NCBI GenBank assembly: GCA_022661535.1
Contig: JAKULF010000005.1
Span: 5,270,001-5,334,000 of the forward strand
DNA length: 64,000 nt
From: Eutypa lata
Lineage: Eukaryota; Ascomycota; Sordariomycetes; Xylariales; Diatrypaceae
Reading direction: 5' to 3'
A program made the translations under genes and the position numbers. The notes under the pieces were generated by a model that was not told the origin of the DNA, did no database searches, and saw only the letters and a list, made by a program, of their open reading frames with translations. Positions 38,311-48,055 of the stretch are shown one piece after another (the first letter of the stretch is position 1; every line of letters starts with the position of its first letter).

Positions 38311-39600
38311 CGTATTATAAATTATTTTAAATTTTAAATTATTATATATATATTTTATATTATATTAATATATTATTTTTTAATTAATTAAATTTTTAAA
38401 ATTAATATAAAATTATAATAATTTAAATTTTTTTAATAATTTTTTACTTTTTATATATTATAAATATTATATTTAAAAATAAAATAATTTATAATAAATT
38501 TAAAGTTTTATATACGTTAAATTTATAAATTAATATATAAATAAAAATTTTCGTTATTTTTTTAATTTTAAAACGAAATCGTATAAATTAAAATTAATAA
38601 ATTATTTTATAAAAATTACTTTATAAAAATTACTTTATAAACGCATTTTAATATACTTTATATATATATATTATTATTATTATTTTAATTATTATAAAAA
38701 AATTATATATATATATAATTTAATATAATAAAAACTTTAAATATTATAATTTTTTTAATTAAAATAATAATAATAATATATAATTAAAAAAAACTTTTAA
38801 ATTTATAAACTTTTAAATTTTTAAATTTTTAAATTTTTAAATTTATAATTTTATAAAATAATTTATAAACTTTTAAATTTTTAAATTTTTAAATTTTTAA
38901 ATTTATAATTTTATAAAATAATTTATAAATTTATTATAAAATAACTTATAAATTTATTATTTTATAAACTTATAATTTATAATTTTATAATTTTATAAAA
39001 TAATTTAAAAATTTATAATTTTATAAAATAATTTATAAATTTATTATTTTATAAACTTATAAATTTAAATTAAATTATATAAATTATTTATTTAAATAAT
39101 TATTTAATTTATATATTATTATTATTATTATTTTAATTAAAAAAATTATAACGCTTTAAATTTTTTTATATAATATTATTTTTAAATAATTTTTTTCGAA
39201 ATAATTAAAATAATAATAATAATATACGAATTAAATAATCGTTTAAATAAATAACTTATATAAGTTTATTTAAACGTTTTTTTAATATATTATAATTATT
39301 TATTATATTATTAAAATTATAACGTTTTAAGTTTTTATTATATAATATTATTTTTAAACGATTTTTTTTAAATAATTAAAATTATATTAATAATATATTA
39401 ATTATAAAAACATTTAAATAAAATAATTTTAATATATAAAGTTTTTTAAACTTTAATTTTATAATTATTATTTTTAATTAAAATTATAATAAAAGTATAT
39501 ATATTTTTATAATCGTTATTTAATTTACGTTTTTATTAATAATTTAATTATTTTTTTAATATATATTCTTATTAATTAATTATTAATAAAAACGTTATAA
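38300..39600. repeat. RIP-saturated twin of the 23.3-24.5 kb island
   Basis: Collinear with 23330-24540: left arm 38300-38640, element A twin 38640-38800, ATTTATAA minisatellite 38800-39062, element B twin 39062-39285, element C twin 39285-39470 and flank. Nearly all differences from the island are C-to-T or G-to-A. Confidence 0.8.
39062..39285 (-). mobile_element. Miniature element B twin, RIP-mutated and inverted
   Basis: The left arm equals the arm at 24001-24073 with every C as T and every G as A; all 73 positions are consistent. The centre (about 39136-39198) instead matches the reverse complement of 24074-24136 after the same changes, with one base deleted. It keeps ATAACGCTTT where the reverse complement has ATGACGCTCC. 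The element therefore lies in the opposite orientation to B while its neighbours keep their order and orientation. Confidence 0.85.
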
Positions 39601-39974
39601 AAATAAAAATCGATTTATATAAAAAAACGTTATTTTTAATATATAAAAAATCGAAATTTATTAAATTATATTAAGCTTTTTTCGATTAATATTTAAAATT
39701 TATAAGTATTTTTTTATATTAAATTTAATAAATATATAAAATATAATTAATTAAAAAAAACTTAATATATAAAATAAATTATAAATATATTTTAAATACG
39801 AAATACGTTATATAATAAACGTTATTAAACGTAATTTATAATTAAATAAATATAACGAAAATAAAAATAAAAATAAAAATAAAAAAAACGTAATAATATA
39901 AATATATATAACGTAAATATACGTTATATTAATTATTTAAAAAACTTTAATAATATATAAAAAACGAAAAAATA

Positions 39975-39976
<2 letters not shown>

Positions 39977-40044
<68 letters not shown>

Positions 40045-40045
40045 T
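39977..40045 (+). repeat. (ATT)n microsatellite
   Basis: More than 20 perfect ATT units in the AT block, continuing into less regular ATTTTT units. Confidence 0.95.
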
Positions 40046-40394
40046 TTATTATTTTTATTTATTATAAATATATTGATTTATTATTTTATAAACGTTATAA
40101 TTTAAAAATATATATACGAAAATAATAATAATATTAAAAATAAAATAAAATAAATAATTTTTATAATTTAAATATTTAAATAATAATTTTTATTTTTATT
40201 TATTTATATTTAAAAAAAAATATATAATTTTTTATATTTAAATAACTTTATTTTAAAAATATAATTATTTAAACTTTAATTAAAATATTATAAATTATAA
40301 AAAATACTTTAAAAATTAAAAAATATATTTATTAAAATAAAAAAATTATAATTTATTAAATTAAAAGTATTATAAAATACTTTAATTTAAAAAA

Positions 40395-40530
40395 TATATT
40401 ATAATTAAAATTATTTATTAAGTTTTCGAAATAAAATAAACTTATATTTAATATTTTTATATTATATATAAATCTTTTTAATTATTTATTTTAAGTTTTA
40501 AAACATTTTAAATAATTATTATTATTCGTA
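40395..40530 (+). repeat. LTR-like direct repeat at the right edge of the AT block
   Basis: RIP-mutated partner of 17015-17150. It contains ATTATATATAAATCTTTTTA and ends ATTATTATTCGTAAT. About 130 bp further on the sequence returns to normal composition. Confidence 0.65.
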
Positions 40531-40660
40531 ATATATATAAAGTTCGAATTTATTAAATATCGACGTTTTATTATTACTTATGCGATTAAAAGTATTTAGC
40601 TTATAAGTATTACGTTTACTTTAAAATAAAATTATATTTAATATGAAATATTAATATAAT

Positions 40661-41928
40661 AAGCATAACATCGGGAGCAATAAAAGTAAAGTTACGTGAT
40701 AATGCTTTTATATGGCTACGACAACCGTATCATGTATTTAATTCTGCTAGCTGAATAATTTAATGATGAAAAACTAATTATAACATAGCCGTCATTCTTA
40801 GCTCCGGATCAGATAACGACGAAGAACGCAGCGCTGCTGTAGTACGTCTTAGGCCGGGAATAATGTAAGCTACGTCATAATAGCGATATGGCAATATGAT
40901 ACAGACGTGTTATTTGGATTGTCATATCGAAGGATATTCTTTAATTTGGCATCAACGATAACAGGTTAATTCGCTGGTATCTGGGTATACATACTATAAT
41001 CTCTATCGACTAGTTATTGTTAAATAGAGCATAATAATAAGAAACCACTGCAGATTAATATGTGAAATGGGCTGAAGACAAAACCTTCACCGCTGGTTAT
41101 CATCTTTAAAAGGGGTGATTTATCTAGCTGTGCAGTTAGGGGTTCTTGGTCACCCTAACATACTCTACAATGACTATGAGAATACCCTTGTTTTCTGCAA
41201 TCTTGGCTCGCTGTAATGTCTAAATCGGTATTAAATGTTGGAGCTACTTGGACATTAGACGGTGGTAACCTGTGTGGTGTAAGGCCGAGCAGGTATCGAC
41301 CACCTATCCAATATATAGACTTACATAATCTATTTTCTTAGTTTCTAGCGAGGTCATGTGATGTTATGGAAGAACTAGTGCGTTCGATGGGAAAACCAAT
41401 AGTTCCAGTCACAAATGGGCATCAAGAGACCAAGTTCGAGCGAATTCAGTGTTGTGGACCAAATGTTCTTGTTGCTATAGTGATAAACAAGAACGCAAGG
41501 AAGTGTACGGCAATGTATATATCCATATCCAGTCTACTAGTTTGGGGATTAGGAGAAACACATGCTCGGCTGTATTCCTTTGCCCCTTGTCTCTTCCTAA
41601 TCAGGAATAGACATATGTCATTTGCATAGACTGTACTAAAAAGTCTGGATAGGAGCGGATTTATAAAATAAAACATGTTATATATCTAAGTGATATATAC
41701 TCTTTCTTGATAAGGACCTAAAAGATACCTATGGTGTTTCATAGCTTTCTAGTAACTACATAAGTATGGATTTAATTGTTGCATTATGGGGCGCGTCAAG
41801 GAAACGCGAAAATTCATGTAGCGTGTAGGCAGCAATTCATGACCGTACCTAGACTGGACACCAAAAACTTTTATGGGACTCCATCTGTGTTTCTCTCTCC
41901 TTTCTCCTCCCTGTCCCGCAAGCCCACA
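40661..41928. other. Intergenic transition out of the AT block
   Basis: Composition becomes balanced. Short open frames at 41366-41629 (plus) and 41446-41676 (minus) show no family features. The last part is the upstream region of the gene at 42031. Confidence 0.5.
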
Positions 41929-41945
41929 CACACACATATATACAC

Positions 41946-42013
<68 letters not shown>
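41929..42013 (+). repeat. (CA)n microsatellite in the 5' leader
   Basis: About 80 bp of CA repeat with a few interruptions, ending 17 bp before the ATG at 42031. A longer frame runs through it on the plus strand, but the repeat is better read as 5' leader. Confidence 0.95.
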
Positions 42014-42016
<3 letters not shown>

Positions 42017-42030
42017 TACATATATACACA

Positions 42031-43159
42031 ATGGCGGAGTCTGTTGCGACGTGGAAGGGCTTTGCCGAGAAGGGCGAGTCCAGAGATGTTATGATGAAGG
42101 ATGCCGATGAGAAGATTGGAGAAGCCTACGGCGACTATAGACGTGGCGACGGCGACGATGATGACTTTGTCCCTTTGCTGGACTATCCCCTTCGCTTCTA
42201 TGGCCCGGATGGAGCTTTGCATTATGCTTTTTATGACTGGTTAGAACACGGTCTAGAAGATTTAGACTTGAAGGAGGAGGGTGAGGATGATAGACAATGG
42301 GATGAGAGTGGCGAGCCAAAACGGCCAAGCTATCGAACGGCGCAAGACCAGTCCCGCGATGAGATCAACTGGGGACGGTGGCCAAGAGAACCGGTAGCCA
42401 ATCCCGACAACGACTATCCACAGAAGGACGTGATGGGCAGCTGGGACTTCAACGACCCCGAGGAGCAACAAAAGGTGCGAATTGACGCCCTGGACAATTT
42501 CGAGAAGAAGAGCCCGGAGGAGCTATATCCCAAGGGCATAAAGTTATTAAAATCAGCGTCGACTCGGCACAACGGCCAAGAATGGTTGGAGGGCCAGCCC
42601 CTAGGCCCCGACCCCAAGAGCAGAACGGCTTTACGGAAGCATCTCGGCTGGATTCCAGAACGCATGCGCAAGCGTCGCGTCGGCCTTGGTGGTGATATCA
42701 CGGACTCCGTCGCGGAGCAGTGGTTCCACGGGAACTTTCGAGCCAGATTCCCCGCCAATTTCAAGTATCCCGCGGAACCATGGTCAGAGGACCCCGCACG
42801 AGTCGTCATAATGCATAGAGAGGGCAATCTCCGACACCAGTTCAAGATTCTGTCGAAGCCCGCTCTTCAAGCGTGGATCAAGAGACAACCGGCGCCCGCT
42901 CCACCCGCCGAAGATGCCTTTGAAGACGCGGTTGAGGGGATGAACCTCTTTGGGACAGCCCCGTACGTGAGCAAGGCCAAGCATAAAGTCGGGCAAAGAG
43001 AGGCGGCGCACGAGTCACTTAGGATGCTTGCTGAAGGCGCTCCTAAATCCGAAGTCAAACTGAACTGCCGGTGAGTAGATTTGCATCAAATATTCCTTTT
43101 AGTTGCTGACATTGTATATACAGAGCCCGTCGCGAACTCAAACGTCAAGAACAACGAGA

Positions 43160-43195
<36 letters not shown>

Positions 43196-43235
43196 AGAAG
43201 AAGAGGAAGAAGAAGCAGGGCCGAGCACGAATTAG
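42031..43235 (+). CDS. Unknown acidic protein with a poly-Ala/poly-Glu tail
   Basis: Not recognised. Exons 42031-43070 and 43124-43235 are joined over a 53-bp GT-AG intron (GTGAGT donor, ATACAG acceptor) and give 383 residues. I chose the ATG at 42031 because upstream in-frame codons are the CA microsatellite. The N-terminal third is acidic (DGDDDDFV, EEGEDD) and rich in Trp/Tyr. A middle part has several W-x-P/W-x-F elements (LGWIPERMRKRRVGL, WFHGNFRARFPANFKYP). No signal peptide or membrane segment. Exon 2 ends RARRELKRQEQRE, then ten Ala and eight Glu from CAG-type (GCA) and GAA repeats. That is an alpha-helical charged tail that may vary in length between strains. The downstream flank resembles that of the unknown gene at 5550-6975. 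Confidence 0.72.
43148..43217 (+). repeat. (GCA)n-(GAA)n coding microsatellite
   Basis: Ten GCA codons followed by GAA/GAG codons inside exon 2 of the preceding gene. Confidence 0.9.
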
Positions 43236-43264
43236 AAGATACCCCGAGATGACAGAGAGCTAAG

Positions 43265-43490
43265 TTTCTCCATTCTCTTATATCTCTCCTCCCCCCTTCT
43301 CCCCCCATATGATCCCCTCTCTTGACCCTAGTAACCCGCCAGATGGTGGGGGATAGGCGATGGAAGCTCTGGAGTGCTTGCACAACAGAGTTGGTCTTGA
43401 ACCTGCCGAAAGGTGGGGGAGGACAGAGGGTGGGTGGTAATTAAGCTCTATACCTCCGCGCGGGACCACCTGGAAACCATACAGACCATC
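43265..43490 (+). repeat. 3'-flank repeat, copy 2 (shared with 7185-7480)
   Basis: Pyrimidine tract, then GAACCTGCCG and AGGTGGGGGA, then ACCTCCG...CCTGGAAACC: the same order as at 7185-7480, starting 30 bp after a stop codon. It may be a retroelement tail or an old mobile element that settled behind both genes. Confidence 0.5.
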
Positions 43491-44246
43491 GATACTTGTG
43501 TATTGGGTGGTTTGTTTTGGGCTAGCATAGAGCATGATGTTGAAGAGCCATGTTTATATCATTTGAAGAAGATGATAACAGCGGTGAAGGTGTTGTCTTC
43601 CTGATCGATTTTTCACATACTGACCTGTAGTGATAGGAAATCACTACAACCCGGCGAATATCAAATACCTGTCATCGTCAATGCAGAATTCAAGAGTATC
43701 CTTCGATATGTCAATTCGAATAATGCCCCAATGTTCGGGAATAATTAGTGATTATTCCATTATAACCAGAGTATATTTTTAATTATTCGGATTATAGGAA
43801 ATGTGAACCACCGGAGTCTATCCGTTATCCAAAACTTAACTTGAGTCTAGATCCTGGGTATACTTTACTATAAAGAGGTCGTACTAATTTTTTGGCAACC
43901 ACTTAGTCGTCCAAAAAAGCGCCCCTTCTCTCCTGGTTTGCCCCTAAACTTTAATCTTGAGGTCTTCTTGCAGAGCATTACCCGAATCTGACATGTTGTA
44001 TAGACTCACAGGTCTTACGTATGTGCTTTATTAAGTACCCATTATTACCTCCCATTAAACTGTATCCTTTTCCATGGTATATCCCAATAGTTAAGCCGAG
44101 TACTCCAACTAGAAAACTAGCCGGTATCAGAAGATACCTACAACCCAAAGAGCATGGTCAATCCTAGAAACCATCATCTTGTCCCAATGTCACCCATTTT
44201 ACTCGTCTTTCTCTCATATATATGCCTCCGAACCAGATCAACTCGA
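43491..44246. other. Intergenic
   Basis: No gene recognised. CCGGCGAATAT at about 43652 repeats a motif near 8389. The segment ends at the stop of a minus-strand gene. Confidence 0.5.
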
Positions 44247-45679
44247 CTACCGCGAGCCCCTCCAATACGCCGTCTGCTGACTGGTTGTAGATCCGGCTAC
44301 GGGTGGTGGTGGGGGTGGCGGACTTGCCGGGCTTAATCCGGAATCGAAGGTACTGGTGCCGTCATGCGACGGCCAGACGGCCCAGCTGTCCGTGCTCGTC
44401 GTGTTCGAGTAGTCGTCCCTGCCCCCGGCAACACTACTGCTAACCTGGGAATCCCTCTCGGGTCTTCTGCTATCATCATTCTCATCCCTAGTCCCAGTTC
44501 TAGTCCCATTGTCGTTCCCGTTCCCACCAACACCACTACCAACACCGACGGAAGAAACAACAGCAGCAGTCCCCCGATCCGAAGGGGATCCCGATACAGA
44601 CGACACTGTCACCGGCGAGATAACGTCAGGACCAGCAGGCAGCTCGACCAAGAGCGGCTCTGAGGCCTGCCGATTAGTCCCGTAGTGGCCCGCTGCGTCC
44701 ATCTCTGCCATGGGACTACCGACACTGCCTCCCGATTTCCACAATGAAGACGACGATAGCTCCGCGGCACCGTTCTGCGTGTTATACTGCGCGTACTCGG
44801 CCGCCGAGGATTGCTTGGAATCTGCTTCTACCGGGCCTTGGCTGCCGTCCTCTTCTGCTCGTCGACGCTGTCGGTGTGCGTATACCTGTTTCACATGGGC
44901 AAGCCTCGAAAGTCAGTAATATGATTTTACATTATTTTACTATGGCGTTCCAAAGGGGGCGGGAGAGACAGGGGATGGGTGGGATTTGAATAGAGGGACA
45001 ATATAAGACTTCGTCTTCGTGGAGATAAATTATGATCATGACGCACCCATATGAACCACGCAGCAAGAGCAGCTGCTACAAGGCCGAAGCCGACGCCCAC
45101 CCCAATGCCGATCTTAGCACCCATCGGGAGATTGCCACCTACTCCCTGGGCTTCATTGCTCTCGTCATCATCAGCGGGCTGCTGCTGAGGTGAGGAAGTA
45201 GGTGCGACGGTAGCACCAGGAGTCGACGTCTGCGACTGTGATTGCGACGCAGTATTCGAAGGGGGCGATAACGACGTCGTAGCCGTGGCCTGCTCGGCCT
45301 TCGCCATGTAGGCATCTTCCGCCACAGCTATGGTATCGCCCGTACCACGGCAGTTCTCCTTCATCTGGGAGTAGACGGCGCGGAGATCCCCGGGACTTTT
45401 AGCGGCGATGCACTGCGCTGTCTCGTAGATGAAGTCGCCGTGGTTATAGCACAGACAGTCGTTGAGCTCGGCGCCCGAGGGCGCGCTCGTGCACTTGCTT
45501 ATACGCGCTGCCGACTCTAGACATGATTGCGAGCCACCTGGGTACGCGGAGAAGTCGTTCTCGACGGCGGCGGCACCACCGAGGAGGCTAGTGGTGGCAA
45601 GCCATAGTAATATGATTGGCGGCGGCCGGAGGGGAGACAAGATGGAAGAAGAGGAGGAGGAGAAAGAGGAGGGTTTCAT
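44247..45679 (-). CDS. Cysteine-rich type I membrane protein (cell-surface sensor-like)
   Basis: Exons 45679-45047 and 44885-44247 (161-bp intron 45046-44886, GTGCGT donor, AACAG acceptor, phase 0), 423 residues. I chose the Met at 45679 because it puts a signal peptide at the N-terminus (hydrophobic IILLWLATTSLLGGAAA, cleavage near residue 38). A longer frame upstream adds 41 unlikely residues. The extracellular part has six cysteines at 53, 63, 75, 77, 90 and 110, with a CLC pair as in CFEM-like modules, though with fewer cysteines than the classical eight. Then come a Ser/Thr/Gln-rich stalk and one membrane segment (about 189-211, glycine-rich start). The intron falls exactly between the membrane segment and the basic stop-transfer YAHRQRRRAEED. 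The long Ser/Gly/Pro-rich cytosolic tail has a run of prolines. A wall-stress sensor or receptor role is inferred from architecture only. Confidence 0.75.
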
Positions 45680-48055
45680 GCTGACGGGCTCGAGAGCGCC
45701 GCGGCGGGCACGCATTCCACTCCCTGTGCGATGGATGGATGAATCAATGGATGGATACACACACACACGGGCGATCTGAGGCGGCGTCTGGGACCCTTGC
45801 ACGGCTTCGACCTAAGAGGAAGGAGGGTAGCTCATTTGACAACGAGGCTGTCTTACAGACCGGGCGGGCTGCTTCTGGAGTGTGGGGTGAAAGGAAAAGA
45901 TAGGTTAACTAGGTAGGTAGGTCGGTCGGTAGGTAGGTAAAAGTGCAAAGATTCAAAAAGATGGCAGCTTCTAGACTGGGCTATTCATCGAGCTTTGAGA
46001 ATTTCTAGGAAAGCTTGAACTAATTTCTCGTAAAGAAGTATGACACGAGTACTAACTATGTGACTATACGGATGGAAACTTGTTGAAGGGCTAGTTTAAA
46101 CGGCGGCGACCTACATAGAATGAATAGATTGTCTGTCTGCTGTGGCAGGGCCGGCTGGCTAACTACATACCTAACTTACGAACAATAACACGGCACACGC
46201 ACAGTACGGGAACTATGCAGAGCAGCTTCATCAGACAGATGGATGGACGGACGGACGGACGGACAATCGAGTTGTAAACATACCGACAACGTCTAGTTAC
46301 TTCGTACCTAGTTAAGCCTATAATCTCCGGCGAGAGGGGCGATCGATTGACGTGTCCGCCGCACAGTCCGCCCAGGCAACCCGTCGTCTGGGAAAGGGCA
46401 GAAAGGCTACGGTGGATTATTCCCACACAAAAGATACGAGAAAAAGAGAAAACGCGCGGTGTCCCATACGTATGTAGTTACCTACCCCTTCGTGTCACCG
46501 CTCTGGCTGTCGTGCTACATAACTAGGTATGTCAATATGTATGTACAAGCAACATTTTCTTGTGAAGTGAGCTGGTGCGTGGGTGGGTGCGTGGGTTGAT
46601 CGTTGCTTTTTTCTTCTTCTTCTCTTCCCGTTTCACCTCGCGCTTCGGAATGGTCGGGTCGGATTGGTTGGTTGGTCTGTTTTCTCTTGCTTCCAAGGTT
46701 GAAGGCAGGCAAGGGGGCAGAGAGACACACACACACACAGAGAGAGAGAGAGAGCCTTATTATGCTGTTGGTTCGGCTAAGCCCATCACACACAGCCACC
46801 ACGCACGCATGCACGCAACAATATACCATGCCGTGTTTTCCCTGGGCTTGGCTCGGAATCGGAAGACCTCAGTGGTCGATGTTTTGGATGTTGGTTGGTG
46901 GTATAATGGCACAGCCGCTCGAGCCAAGGTTGGATGTGCAGTATAACTATAGATATTTTTTAATGCTGCCTCGGGATGGTTTCTATTCCCATCAGATATC
47001 TGTAGTTAGTTATAACATGGAATTGACTAAATAAGTTCGAAGAATCGAAATCTACCTCTAGCGCGCAACATGGAATTAATCAAGTTATATGCAATTTTAT
47101 GCATTGTGAAAAGATGTATCATGAAAGTAGATGCAGACTTGATTGTTATGGTTCGAGTTTGAAGGAGGAACGTATTCAGAAGAACAAACCAAGTTGTCGG
47201 ATATTTCCAATGGCAAAGACTAGAATTCGAAGGCATTGGATAGAGAACTGGACCTTTATTGGTCCTAGGCATAGCATAATCTGGATATGATTGGAGTAAA
47301 TGTCACCCACCCACACACACACACACACTGAACTGGTTATGACTGCAGCTCTGCGAATGGCCGACCATCTCATCTTGGTGAACTCGATAGCATGACTGGG
47401 AACCAAACCCGGTACTCGGATTGTACGTTACATCAACTGGAACATCAAAGATCACTGGTTATTGTGAACAACTCTACTTGGTATATACTGTCCAGAGTGA
47501 TTCATGGCCTAATGTGCCGTCAGGTAACCTCCGCCCACCTAGCAAAAGTCCTCGTCGCTCTGGGTCATATCTATTGCCAATACTGACATGGAATGTGACA
47601 AGGACTTCTTCATATAAAGTCAACATCGGATGAAAGAGCATAAGGACAAAAAACGGCCAAGACCTAAAAGAGACGTGCACTCCAAAAAGCCTAAACGGAA
47701 GTGTACCTTGCTTACCAGCCAAACTAGAACCAAAAACTCCGTCCGTGAAGACCATTGATTGATATACGTGAGTGAACTCTTTATCTCCTAAGCGTCATGT
47801 CCCGTCGTAACAAAAGAGAAAGATAAAACATAAGCTAATTGAAGACCATCTCGACACCGAGCCAAACCAATGGGTATGAAGACAGATTGAACGATATCAA
47901 AATCGACGCAGGGCGAAATATCGTACAGAAGATGAGCAAATGTAGTATAAGAGCAAAAGATGGTGCCCGCAAGAGTTTGTGACTAGAATTCTTGGCCTCA
48001 AAAAGGCAGTGGATATATCTGTGGCTATATGAATGGCCCTCTACACATGGAATCG
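45680..48055. other. Intergenic between two minus-strand genes
   Basis: Rich in microsatellites: GGTA/GGTC tetranucleotides at 45910-45940, GGAC repeats at 46240-46263, CA then GA repeats at 46726-46755, and CCCA/CA at 47307-47330. Several short open frames occur, none with protein-like composition. The left part is the promoter and leader of the membrane-protein gene; the right part is the 3' flank of the ankyrin gene. Confidence 0.55.

Larger units (their letters stand above)
17100..40660. other. AT-rich, RIP-saturated transposon block
   Basis: About 23.5 kb in which C and G have nearly vanished. CpA and TpG are almost absent while ApC and GpT persist, and the remaining C mostly sits in CpG or CpT. 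That is the dinucleotide signature of RIP (C-to-T at CpA on both strands of duplicated DNA) rather than of CpG deamination. No long open frame exists in it. Repeated segments recognisable within the block (listed separately) show it was built from duplicated, partly nested mobile elements. The plus strand is A-rich in roughly 17.2-22.8 kb and T-rich in roughly 24.9-37.8 kb. Such blocks are normally H3K9-methylated heterochromatin. Confidence 0.9.

Noticed and set aside
41776..42030. In-frame N-terminal extension of the gene at 42031
   Set aside because: It translates a (CA)n microsatellite into His-Thr repeats; the ATG at 42031 follows directly and starts protein-like sequence.
46515..47034. 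Overlapping frames in the microsatellite-rich intergenic region
   Set aside because: Composed of CA/GA repeat translations and low-complexity sequence; both strands open by composition.
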